Shown here: positions 54,282 to 62,456 of the stretch, piece after piece
Layout: every line of letters starts with the position of its first letter
Numbering within the stretch: the stretch's first letter is position 1
Origin: Actinokineospora diospyrosa
GTDB lineage: Bacteria; Actinomycetota; Actinomycetes; Mycobacteriales; Pseudonocardiaceae
Direction: 5' to 3'
Assembly: GCF_024171925.1 (NCBI RefSeq)
Contig: NZ_JAMTCO010000004.1
Coordinates: 479,743-543,742, forward strand
DNA length: 64,000 bases
The notes under the pieces: model-generated
What the model saw: the letters and a program-made list of their open reading frames with translations, nothing else
The model's database searches: none
What the model was told of the DNA's origin: nothing
Made by a program: the position numbers and the translations under genes

Positions 54282-56438
54282 ATGACGGCGCGGGGCGGCG
54301 CGCACGGGTCGGATGGCGACGGTTACTCAGCAACGCGGGTGGACAACCGCGTGGAGGGCACGATCGCGGCACCTTCGGTGCAGTCCGGGGTGATCCACGG
54401 CGGTGTGCATTTTCACCACAGTGGTCAACCCCCGGTTGTGCCGTGGCAACTCCCTCCACCGCCAGCACATTTCGCCGATCGAGAGGCCGAGATGGCCCGG
54501 ATCGGTCAAGTGCGCACAGCGGGAACCGGCCGAGCTGGCCTGGTAGTGCTAACTGGCACAGGTGGCGTGGGCAAGACCGCCATGGCCGTTACGTGGTCAA
54601 CCCGCAACACCGATCGCTTCAGGGACGGCCAGCTCTACGCTGATCTGCGCGGGTTCTCCGCCACAAGCGCGCTGCCGACTGAGCAAGCGCTTAGCGGCTT
54701 CTTGCGCGCGTTGGGCACTCCACCGGAACGGGTGCCGGTCGACCTGGCAGAGCAGACGGCGTTGTTCCGCAGCCTCACCGCGCGTAGACAAATGTTGGTC
54801 GTGCTGGACAACGCCCTGTCCGCGGCGCAGGTGCGGCCGCTGGTTCCCGCGTCGGAGGACAGCATCGTGCTGGTCACCAGCAGACTGCGGTTGAGCGGAC
54901 TGCACATGGACGGCGCGGAGTTCATCGAGCTCCCCCCGCTACCGCATGAGCAGGCGGTCAATCTCATCGTCCGCTCGTTGGGCACCCGTCGCGTCGACGA
55001 TGAGCGCGATGAGGTCGGCGAGCTGGTCGAACTCTGCGGAGGGCTGCCGATCGCCCTACGAGTCGCCGGGGCACGCTTGGCGGCTCGACCACGGTGGCCG
55101 GTGTCGCGCGTGGTTGCCGAGCTCAGCGATGAGCGCAACCGGTTGGCTCGACTGTCTCTAGAGGACGATTCGTCGATCACCGCCACATTCGACCTCTCCT
55201 ACCAGGCACTGGCAGACGAAGAGGCCCGGCTGTACCGATTGGCAAGCACGCACCCCGGTCCCGAGTTCGGCGTCGGGGTTGCGGCCGCCGCCGCGGGTAT
55301 GCCCGAGGACGACGCGGAGGACGCCTTGCAAGCACTGGTGGACGCAAGCCTGCTGGAGGAACTCGACGCCAACAGGTACCGCTACCACGACCTGGTACGC
55401 CTCCACGCGCGTGACCACGCGGAGCAGGGGGGCGATGAGGCAGAACAAGCGCGCCGAGCGATCGCGCAGTGGTTCCTGGAACAAGCGACCCGCGCGAACC
55501 TCGTAGTCATCCCCAACCGCTGGCGGATCAGCCCAGTCGCCGACAGGTTGGAAGGGCCAGGGAAAGCGTTTGAGAACTCAGGAGACGCTGTCGAGTGGCT
55601 CGACGGGCAACTGCCAAACCTGCTCGCGGTTTTGGAAGACACCGATGCCCGGGGTTGGGACGACCTTGCTTGGCAAGTGTGTGAGGCGCTCTGGGAAATA
55701 TTCTTGCACCGCAAGCACTACGGGCAATGGATTGCCTCACACGAGATAGGTATCGCTGCCGCGCACCGGTGCGCGGCCAAGGATGCCGAGGCAAGACTTC
55801 GGTGCCAGCTCGGGCGAGCCTACCTGGACCTGCACCGGTTCGATGATGCCGAACGAGAGTGCAGGATCGCCCAAGAGCTGGCTCAACGAACCGGGCATCA
55901 ACGCAACGAATCTGTGGCACTGAACCAGCTAGGCATGGCAGAGGAAGGGCAGGGGGATGTCGACGCGGCCATTGCCTGGTACCGCAAGAGCCTCGCCATC
56001 GAGGAGGAACTCGGTATCGCAAGAGGCGTGGCATTGCGATACCGGAGGATCGGTGAGGCCCTACTAGGCGCCAACCGCCTGGCTGAAGCAGCCGTCGAGC
56101 TCAAGACCGCTAGCGTCAAGCTCGCCGCGGTGTCCGACTGGATGAACCAGGCGAAGGTCGACGTCGCTTTGGCCCGCATAGAAGCGGCGGACGGCGCGTT
56201 TGACACCGCCGCCCGCCGCATCGAAGAGGCACTTGCGCTGCTACGTGGCTCAGGCTCAGCCACGTACCAGGTGACCGCCCTGCTGGCCCTCGGCGAGGTG
56301 CGCGAGCAGCAGGGTGACCGCACGGCCGCCGAGCGGCACTTCACCGACGCCGTGTCGCTGGCCGAGGAAGTGGGCGGCCCACAGCTCGAGCGCGCCACCG
56401 CCCGGTTGCGCGCCGTGCGGGGCGGCTCTGGTGACTGA
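54282..56438 (+). CDS. NB-ARC/TPR STAND protein
   Basis: A 718-residue signal-transduction ATPase without a DNA-binding domain. The N-terminus has DNRVEGTIAAPSVQSGVIHGGVHFHH, a short Gly/His motif common in actinomycete STAND proteins with effector partners. NB-ARC follows with GTGGVGKT (92-99), LVVLDNALSA, IVLVTSRLRLSGL and CGGLPIALRVAG. The C-terminal ~280 residues form TPR repeats (GRAYLDLHRFDDAERECRIAQELAQ; NQLGMAEEGQGDVDAAIAWYRKSLAIEEEL). The start at 54282 has GGAAGGGGG upstream. Its effector partner is not obvious. Confidence 0.92.
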   Translation: MTARGGAHGSDGDGYSATRVDNRVEGTIAAPSVQSGVIHGGVHFHHSGQPPVVPWQLPPPPAHFADREAEMARIGQVRTAGTGRAGLVVLTGTGGVGKTAMAVTWSTRNTDRFRDGQLYADLRGFSATSALPTEQALSGFLRALGTPPERVPVDLAEQTALFRSLTARRQMLVVLDNALSAAQVRPLVPASEDSIVLVTSRLRLSGLHMDGAEFIELPPLPHEQAVNLIVRSLGTRRVDDERDEVGELVELCGGLPIALRVAGARLAARPRWPVSRVVAELSDERNRLARLSLEDDSSITATFDLSYQALADEEARLYRLASTHPGPEFGVGVAAAAAGMPEDDAEDALQALVDASLLEELDANRYRYHDLVRLHARDHAEQGGDEAEQARRAIAQWFLEQATRANLVVIPNRWRISPVADRLEGPGKAFENSGDAVEWLDGQLPNLLAVLEDTDARGWDDLAWQVCEALWEIFLHRKHYGQWIASHEIGIAAAHRCAAKDAEARLRCQLGRAYLDLHRFDDAERECRIAQELAQRTGHQRNESVALNQLGMAEEGQGDVDAAIAWYRKSLAIEEELGIARGVALRYRRIGEALLGANRLAEAAVELKTASVKLAAVSDWMNQAKVDVALARIEAADGAFDTAARRIEEALALLRGSGSATYQVTALLALGEVREQQGDRTAAERHFTDAVSLAEEVGGPQLERATARLRAVRGGSGD

Positions 56439-56816
56439 GCTCAGCCCACCGAGCCCACACCCGACGAGCGTCCCGAGGTAGGCCAGCGCGGCGCCGACCA
56501 CCGCTGGCGCACCGGGGACGGCGACCACCTCACCGGTCCGCGCCGCGAACAGGCACGTGCCGTCCGGGCAGGTCGTCGCGGCCAGGGCGAGCCCGGTCAG
56601 CTCGCGCAGCGCCCAGGTGAGCGCCTCGCGGGCCTCGGCGTGGCTGGCCCGCCCCTCCAGCACGAGCACGTCGAGCAGCGACCAGGGGCCGGCCCCCGGC
56701 CCGGTTCCGAGCACGAAATCCACCTCGTGCCCGTCGACGAGGCACCGCCAGAGCCCTGGGCTGCCGGTGGCGACCGCGTGCGCGGTCACCACCGTGAGCA
56801 CATCACTGTCGATCAT
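56256..56816 (-). CDS. Unknown protein partner of the glycerophosphotransferase-like gene
   Basis: A 186-codon frame starting with ATGA overlap at the stop of the upstream gene. The first ~130 residues look like a real protein (MIDSDVLTVVTAHAVATGSPGLWRCLVDGHEVDFVLG; ASHAEAREALTWALRELTGLALAATTCPDGTCLFAARTGEVVAVPG). No family is recognised. The last 61 codons lie antisense to the end of the NB-ARC gene (to 56438), an unusually long tail-to-tail overlap, so the true end may be nearer, perhaps through a frameshift. Confidence 0.6.
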   Translation of the reverse strand: MIDSDVLTVVTAHAVATGSPGLWRCLVDGHEVDFVLGTGPGAGPWSLLDVLVLEGRASHAEAREALTWALRELTGLALAATTCPDGTCLFAARTGEVVAVPGAPAVVGAALAYLGTLVGCGLGGLSSVTRAAPHGAQPGGGALELWAAHFLGQRHGVGEVPLGGRAVTLLLAHLAEGQQGGHLVRG

Positions 56817-58036
56817 GATGCGAGCAGCGTAGGGGCGGGCAATGACAGGGGCACAACGGACTGGTCCGGTTCCACCAACCGCAGCAACCGGTACATCGCC
56901 TCGCGCAGGATGGCCGCCGCCGCCCCTGGACGCGACGTCAGCAGCCCGCGCACCCGGCTGCCCAGCTCCGGCGTGCACAGCGCCCGCGCGGCCGCCAGCT
57001 GGGCTTCCAGCGGCCGTTCCGGCTCCCACCGGGGGGCGACCTCCGCCAGCACGGACGACGGGCTCCCCGGCCGCAGCGGGCCGTCCGGCTCGGCGGACCT
57101 GAGGATCGGCCTGCCGAGGCCCGCGGCGAAGGTCGTGACCGAGCCGTAGTCGCCGATCACGTGGTCGGCGCCGACCAGGGCCGCGCGCCACCCCTCCTCC
57201 GGTGGCACCAACCCCAGACCGGACCGCATGTTGTCCGCCAACCAGGTCCTGACCTGCCAGGCACCGTGGTGCGACCACACGTTGGGGTGCAGCAGCCCGA
57301 CGACCCGGTACCTGTCCGCCGGGAGTTCCCGCTGCACCACGTCGAAGAGGTCCGGGCGACGACCGAAGGCCGACGCGGTGGACCAAGTCGAGCTGACGAC
57401 CACCAACTCCTGGCCCGGCGTTAAGCCCAACTCCGCGCGGTAGTGATCACGCAAAGGCAGGCTCGCCGTCATCCTGTCGAACGCGATATCTCCCGCCACG
57501 ACCGCGTAAGGCACCGCAGGCGGGCAGGCGACCGTAAGAACCTCCATCTCGTCGTCATGCGTGAGCACGATGGCTTCCGCCAAAACCTTCCCGTGCCGCA
57601 TGAGTTGGTCCCGATCCATGTTCAGCACCGGTGCCCACGACTCCCCCGTCGTCTCAGGCCGCCACCGGCGGTACTGGGCGAGCCCACCGCCGTGCGGTAT
57701 GAGTAACGCGGGTCCGTTCACCTCGTCCATACCACGGATGCTCCCCGCCAACACCAAGTCGTACCGCTCCCGCCTGGCTTGAGCCCACGGCAGGACTACC
57801 CCGCCCCGGACGGCCAAGAAGTCGTGTGTGGCTTGCCAGGTCTCCCACGACTCCGGCTGTGTGAACACCACCTGCAAGCGCTTGTCGTTCTCCAGCAACG
57901 CCAACAGGTCGAACAACCGCGTTCCCGCAACGATGTGCGGAACCATGACCAACACCGACTTGCAGTTCGGGTTGGTCGCCCAATGGCGGTCCACCCGGCT
58001 GACGGGGCTGCGCACCCAGCGCGCCTCCCCGCTCAC
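56813..58036 (-). CDS. CDP-glycerol glycerophosphotransferase-like (GT-B) protein
   Basis: A 407-residue protein. The C-terminal half recalls TagF/GT-B enzymes: HPNVWSHHGAWQVRTWLAD and DHVIGDYGSVTTFAAGLGRPILRS (compare the DYSSVxFD..KP motif of CDP-glycerol glycerophosphotransferases). The N-terminal half begins SVLVMVPHIVAGTRLFDLLALLENDKRLQVVFTQP. Activity is not proven and the family is often left unnamed in actinomycetes. The GTG at 58036 has GGGGGGA upstream. It is divergent from the AfsR-type regulator, sharing a 341-bp promoter region. Confidence 0.8.
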   Translation of the reverse strand: MSGEARWVRSPVSRVDRHWATNPNCKSVLVMVPHIVAGTRLFDLLALLENDKRLQVVFTQPESWETWQATHDFLAVRGGVVLPWAQARRERYDLVLAGSIRGMDEVNGPALLIPHGGGLAQYRRWRPETTGESWAPVLNMDRDQLMRHGKVLAEAIVLTHDDEMEVLTVACPPAVPYAVVAGDIAFDRMTASLPLRDHYRAELGLTPGQELVVVSSTWSTASAFGRRPDLFDVVQRELPADRYRVVGLLHPNVWSHHGAWQVRTWLADNMRSGLGLVPPEEGWRAALVGADHVIGDYGSVTTFAAGLGRPILRSAEPDGPLRPGSPSSVLAEVAPRWEPERPLEAQLAAARALCTPELGSRVRGLLTSRPGAAAAILREAMYRLLRLVEPDQSVVPLSLPAPTLLAS

Positions 58037-58250
58037 CGCGATCCCCCCGCCCCTGGTGCCGGGAATCCTCCCCGATCCCGTTCCCCCTGCCTCACCGCAA
58101 CCCCTTCCGTGCGCTGGCATCCGAACCGACACAACAAGGATCGCGGCACAGGTGGTCAGTTCACTTTCAAGCGGCGCAAGAACCACCAACAACAGCCCAC
58201 CGCGAGCAACCCCGGTTGTTCCGCTGATTCCGGCCGGCTGCGGGTTCCTC

Positions 58251-58266
58251 AGAACTGGCCAGTTCT
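58251..58266. promoter_or_regulatory. Perfect 16-bp palindrome in the AfsR-type promoter region
   Basis: AGAACTGGCCAGTTCT is fully symmetric. It lies about 20 bp before a likely -35 element and 112 bp before the regulator start, so it is a good operator candidate for either divergent gene. Confidence 0.55.
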
Positions 58267-58283
58267 TGGCATTCGCAGCGTCT

Positions 58284-58311
58284 TTGGCAAACGTTACGCG
58301 GTCGGTAGACT
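58284..58311 (+). promoter_or_regulatory. Sigma-70-type promoter of the AfsR-type regulator gene
   Basis: TTGGCA at 58284-58289 and TAGACT at 58306-58311, spaced 16 bp, about 66 bp upstream of the GTG start. The match to the HrdB-like consensus is reasonable. Confidence 0.5.
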
Positions 58312-58377
58312 CAACTGACGCACAGCGGGCAAGAGTCGCCCTGACTGGGTCGGCTCGCCTTCAAGGGGTGTACGCCG

Positions 58378-61308
58378 GTGGAGCCTGCGCTAGGAATCCT
58401 AGGACAGACAGCGGTCCGTGTCGCCAACGGGCCGCTGGTGGAGGCCGGGATCACGCCGAAGGCCCGCGCGATGTTGGCATCGCTGCTGGTTCGAGCGGGC
58501 GGCGCCGTGTCAGCGGGCACGCTGGTGGACTGGGTGTGGGACGAGGAGAAAGAGCACCCCAGGAACGTGCTCGGCACTCTCGACAACTACGCCACCAAGA
58601 TCCGTAACCTGCTCGGGCAGCACGGGATGACGTTCAAGCTCACCAACAGCCGGGGCACGTTCCGACTGGAAGTCGACCGCAAGTCGATCGATTTCCACAT
58701 CTTCGGCGAACGGCTGCGCACCGCACGGGTGCACATCGAGCAGGGTGACCCGGCAGGCGCGATGGAACAGGTCACCTCGGCCCTGAGCCTGCTCCGCGGG
58801 CCGCCCTTGGACGACCTGACCTCGGAGCCCGCGGCCGGGTGGCGGTACGGGTTCGAGCAGAACCAGGTGCTGCCTGCCCACTTCATCCGCCTCACCGGCC
58901 TGCTCAAGCTGGATCGAGCGGCCGATGCCCTTCAGGTACTAGAGCAACTACAAGCCGAACACCCCAGCTCATACCGCCTACACCGGCTGCGTATGACCAC
59001 CCTGCACGCGCTAGGGCGTAGGCAGGATGAGATCGAGTACTTCACGCGCGTACGACGCCAGATGGCGCAAGAAGGCGATCTCCACAGCGCCAAGCACCTC
59101 ACCAAGCATCACGAAGAACTCCATGCGAGGCGTGCGACATCCCGTCCAGCGATGGCTTTGGCGGAGCCCCCGCAGATGCTGCCGCACGACATCACAGACT
59201 TCGTTGGCCGCTCTGCACTTCTTCGCGCTCTGGATGCTTTGACGTCTGACGCCAAGGGCCGCCCTCTCCGGGGTGTCGTGCTCGTCGAGGGCATGCCAGG
59301 CGTCGGAAAGACCGCTCTAGCGGTCCGGTGGGCTCATCGAGCCAAGAGGCGCTACCCGGACGGGATCCTCTACATCGACCTGCATGGCTTCTCCCAGTAT
59401 CGCGAAGTCGACCATGCCACCATCGTCGACAGCTTCCTCACCCACCTCGGGCACGGCAAGAGCCTGTCGAGATCGCTGGGGCAGAAGGAAGCGCTGCTGC
59501 GAGAGACGCTGTCAGCGAAGGTGACGCTAACGGTGTTGGACAACGCACGCGACTCCGCGCAGATACGCGAAATCGTCCCGCTTCTGGCAGGCAGTCTTGT
59601 CCTAGTCACCAGTAGGCAGCGGCTCTCCGGACTTAGCACCGGCTACAGCGTCCGCAGGATCGTCGTTCCGCAACTCCTCTCGGACGAGTCACTAGCCCTT
59701 CTGAGGGTTCAAGCCGGTGCTCAGTCGACTGTGGACGAGCAAAGCCTCGAGGAGCTAGCTGGCCTGTGCGGCGGACTCCCTCTTGCGCTAACGGTACTTG
59801 GCTACAACATCGCGGACTGTCAGATCAAGGATGCGGACGGCGTAGACCGCCTTAGCGCGCTGCGTCGCAGGCTGTTGAAGCTTGGCGCTACCGGCGATCA
59901 GGACGTGACACCGCACTCGGTCTTCGCGCAGTCCTACCGCATGTTGACCACTCCTGCTCGGCGCGCGTTCCGCCTGCTGAGCCTGCACTTCGGGTACGAC
60001 TTCAGCGTTGAGGTCGCCGCCGCGGGTCTCGGGCGCCCCAAAGAGGAAGTTGGCGATACGCTGGCAACGTTGGTGGGAGCGCATCTGATCTCCAGATCGA
60101 ATGGCGTCGAGCGATACCGCTACCACGACTTGCTTCGGGAAAGCGCCCGCCGCTTCGCAGCCGACGACGACATCCCAGCCGAGTGCGGTGCCGCGGAACG
60201 CCGGATGCTTGCCTTCTACCTCGCGCAGGCAATCGAAGCGGATCGGGCGCTCATCCCCGAACACCCGTTGCCGCCGCCGATGCCGGTTGAGCCGCAAATC
60301 CAGCCACCAAGCGTCATGTTGCCACGCCAAGCGCGAATCTTCTTCGCGGAAGAGCGCGCGAACTTGGTCTCCTCCGTCTTGCAGGCCTCACGCCAGGGCT
60401 ACCACGGGTACGCCTGGCGACTCCCCAACGCAGCGTTCACCTTCTACGAAGAGCACGGCTCTTACGCTGAGGATTGCCGGTTGGTGCGAGAGGCCGCCGT
60501 CATCTCTGCCCGCGCGGAAGGCAACGAGATCGCAGAGGGGTCGTCGCTGCTCTACCTGGCTCGCTCATACATGGAACTCGGGCAGCTTGAGCGGGCCAAG
60601 GAGTACCTCGACATCTCGCTGGGGTGCGCGACACGGGCCGGGATGGCACGCGCCCAGCTCAGCACCCTCTATCACCTGGGCAAGCTCGAGGTGTTGCGGG
60701 ACAACCACGAGGCAGCCGCCGCTCTGTTCGAGCGCAGCTTGGAGCTGGCCAGGCAAGAGCACGACCAGGAAGGTCTCAGCTGGACGAAGTACTACCTCGG
60801 TGTCGCTTTGCGGGCGGGCGGGCGCACCGATGACGCCATGATCCACTTCCACGAGGCCAAGGTGGCGGCCGAGGAGCTGCGCGACGAGTCGCTGCAGGCG
60901 CGCTGCCTGTGCGGGATGGCCGCGGTGCTCGCGGACCGGGGTGAGCACCACATGGCAGCCTCGTATTGCGCCAAGGCACTCAGGCTGGTCGAGCCCGCAC
61001 AAGACATTCCGGCCACCACGCTGGTCCACCTGCGCCTGGCGGAGGTCCACTTGGCACGCGAGGCACTCGGCGCCGCCCGGGACTGCGCGGGCAAAGGGCT
61101 TTCGCTGGCCGAAGAGGGGAACCGGGTCCCGGCAATGGCCGAGGCGCACCGGCTGCTCGGGGCGATCGCGGCGGGGTCGGGCGATCGGGCCGCGACGAGC
61201 ACCCATCGACTGCGGGCAATCGAATTGTATTCACAGCTGGGAAACCGGGCAATGGAACTTGATCTTCGACGCCGCCTCGAAGAGGGTCCACCAGAGGGAA
61301 CGACATGA
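58378..61308 (+). CDS. AfsR-type regulator (BTAD + NB-ARC + TPR)
   Basis: A 976-residue protein. An OmpR-like winged helix (about 1-95; ITPKARAMLASLLVRAGGAVSAGTLVDWVW) and a BTAD domain (about 100-255) give SARP character. NB-ARC follows with GMPGVGKT (305-312), LTVLDNARDSAQIREIVPLL, LVLVTSRQRLSGL and CGGLPLALTVLG. TPR repeats fill the last 300 residues. AfsR-like proteins integrate signals to control secondary metabolism. The GTG has AAGGGG upstream. It is coupled by ATGA to a small basic ORF and then to an XRE gene, a three-gene regulatory unit. Confidence 0.94.
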   Translation: MEPALGILGQTAVRVANGPLVEAGITPKARAMLASLLVRAGGAVSAGTLVDWVWDEEKEHPRNVLGTLDNYATKIRNLLGQHGMTFKLTNSRGTFRLEVDRKSIDFHIFGERLRTARVHIEQGDPAGAMEQVTSALSLLRGPPLDDLTSEPAAGWRYGFEQNQVLPAHFIRLTGLLKLDRAADALQVLEQLQAEHPSSYRLHRLRMTTLHALGRRQDEIEYFTRVRRQMAQEGDLHSAKHLTKHHEELHARRATSRPAMALAEPPQMLPHDITDFVGRSALLRALDALTSDAKGRPLRGVVLVEGMPGVGKTALAVRWAHRAKRRYPDGILYIDLHGFSQYREVDHATIVDSFLTHLGHGKSLSRSLGQKEALLRETLSAKVTLTVLDNARDSAQIREIVPLLAGSLVLVTSRQRLSGLSTGYSVRRIVVPQLLSDESLALLRVQAGAQSTVDEQSLEELAGLCGGLPLALTVLGYNIADCQIKDADGVDRLSALRRRLLKLGATGDQDVTPHSVFAQSYRMLTTPARRAFRLLSLHFGYDFSVEVAAAGLGRPKEEVGDTLATLVGAHLISRSNGVERYRYHDLLRESARRFAADDDIPAECGAAERRMLAFYLAQAIEADRALIPEHPLPPPMPVEPQIQPPSVMLPRQARIFFAEERANLVSSVLQASRQGYHGYAWRLPNAAFTFYEEHGSYAEDCRLVREAAVISARAEGNEIAEGSSLLYLARSYMELGQLERAKEYLDISLGCATRAGMARAQLSTLYHLGKLEVLRDNHEAAAALFERSLELARQEHDQEGLSWTKYYLGVALRAGGRTDDAMIHFHEAKVAAEELRDESLQARCLCGMAAVLADRGEHHMAASYCAKALRLVEPAQDIPATTLVHLRLAEVHLAREALGAARDCAGKGLSLAEEGNRVPAMAEAHRLLGAIAAGSGDRAATSTHRLRAIELYSQLGNRAMELDLRRRLEEGPPEGTT

Positions 61309-61535
61309 CCAAAAAGACCCAACCAACCCCCGCGTCACCCACCCGTCGAGCCTGTGTATTCTCGCACCGCTCGCGGATCTCGCGCCGCACAAGGCATTCA
61401 GTCACCGACCCGAATTCCCCACCGGTGATCCGCGCGCTACCCGCCATGCGGAAATTTGCCAACAGAAGGAGGAATCTCGTGCGCCTGAAAGCGAACTCAC
61501 AGCGCGTTCCTCCTCGGCACCGCACGGGGAGATGA
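61305..61535 (+). CDS. Small basic ORF coupling the AfsR-type and XRE genes
   Basis: A 76-codon frame whose ATG overlaps the AfsR-type stop (ATGA) and whose TGA overlaps the XRE start (ATGA). The product is Arg-rich (FSHRSRISRRTRHS; FANRRRNLVRLKANSQ) with no recognised family. Its codon use is less GC3-biased than that of its neighbours. A very strong internal ribosome site, AGAAGGAGG, precedes a GTG at 61479, so an 18-residue peptide (61479-61535) may be the real product, or this may be a leader that only couples translation. Confidence 0.45.
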   Translation: MTKKTQPTPASPTRRACVFSHRSRISRRTRHSVTDPNSPPVIRALPAMRKFANRRRNLVRLKANSQRVPPRHRTGR

Positions 61536-62038
61536 GGTGTCACGTGCTTGACGGGGGACGAGATCCCAGCCCGCACGACATCGCCTGCGCAGTGGGGCGG
61601 GAGCTGCGGTCAATACGCGAGCACCGCGGTTGGACGAGGCTGGACCTGGCCACACGCCTCAACTCGGAGATCACCAGCCAGGCGGTGGCAACATATGAAC
61701 AAGGTTCACGTCACTGCACGGTGGCCAGGTTCGTGGAGCTGTGCCACACGCTCGGAACGCCCGCCCCTTGGGTACTGGGAACCGCGCTGCAGCGAGCGGA
61801 GATCGACCTGCTGACGCTGGACATCCTGGTCGACCTGCGCACGCTGGCACTGGACGAGCGCGCCGAGCTCGGCCTGCTTCGCAGGTGGGCGAACAACCTC
61901 CTGCACTCCGACGGGGATTACAACGGTGTCGTCGAACTCAAGCCCGCCGTCGTCGAGCAGATGGCGGCGCTGTGCGACCTGACCCACGCGCAACTGGCCA
62001 GCATGCTGGCCGAGTTCACCCCGCCGCTGACGGCCTAG
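61532..62038 (+). CDS. XRE-family helix-turn-helix regulator
   Basis: A 168-residue protein. The HTH is at about 18-75 (VGRELRSIREHRGWTRLDLATRLNSEITSQAVATYEQGSRHCTVARFVELCHTLG), followed by a conserved helical tail (LDILVDLRTLALDERAELGLLRRWANNLL) of a type common in Streptomyces-like regulators. The start at 61532 overlaps the small ORF stop; a GTG at 61544 is an alternative. It ends 12 bp before a strong terminator. Confidence 0.88.
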   Translation: MRCHVLDGGRDPSPHDIACAVGRELRSIREHRGWTRLDLATRLNSEITSQAVATYEQGSRHCTVARFVELCHTLGTPAPWVLGTALQRAEIDLLTLDILVDLRTLALDERAELGLLRRWANNLLHSDGDYNGVVELKPAVVEQMAALCDLTHAQLASMLAEFTPPLTA

Positions 62039-62050
62039 AAGACCCGCAAA

Positions 62051-62086
62051 CGCCGAGGTCGCGCCCACTTGGGCGCGACCTCGGCG
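62051..62086. terminator. Strong intrinsic terminator
   Basis: A perfect 16-bp stem (62051-62066 with 62071-62086), loop ACTT, followed on the plus strand by TCTTTTT (62087-62093). It terminates the AfsR-XRE unit and can also stop minus-strand transcription of the small peptide gene at 62100-62168. Confidence 0.93.
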
Positions 62087-62099
62087 TCTTTTTCGCGGA

Positions 62100-62168
62100 C
62101 TAGGCCCCCCGCACCGGCCACCAGCGTTCGCTGTCGCCCTGTGCGCGAGCCTTGACCATCTTGCTCAT
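62100..62168 (-). CDS. Possible 22-residue peptide gene
   Basis: A minus-strand frame starting ATG at 62168 encodes MSKMVKARAQ...ERWWPVRGA, with GTAGGAG about 9 nt upstream, and ends 14 bp before the terminator hairpin. A strong terminator directly after so short a frame suggests a true small transcript. No family is recognised; it lies divergent to an ATP-grasp ligase and MFS exporter pair, so a modified-peptide precursor or a small regulatory peptide is possible. Confidence 0.4.
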   Translation of the reverse strand: MSKMVKARAQGDSERWWPVRGA

Positions 62169-62456
62169 TCCCGCCAACTCCTACAGCTCGCGTCGAGCGC
62201 TTTTGCGGCGAGCTCGACAAGTACGCAGAGATTACTTCAGACCGTTCCAGCGTGCGTGAGTGCCACACATCGGTTGAGAGCTCAGGTCAAAGGCAGCAGG
62301 ACCAGGCTGTGCGGATGATCGGGTGGTCCCTCGACCGGCGGCCCCAGGAGCCGACACGCCCGGGTGGGGAGGGGTGCAACGGCGGAGGGGGCGGCGGTGT
62401 TCCTACGGGGTAGGAGTTGGAATCCGCGGTCGAGTGCTGGGTGAGGAGTGCCCGAG

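Noticed and set aside
62035-62268. A 77-codon minus-strand frame
   Set aside because: It reads through the terminator hairpin and shares no family features; the 22-codon frame inside the same region in another phase has a better ribosome site.
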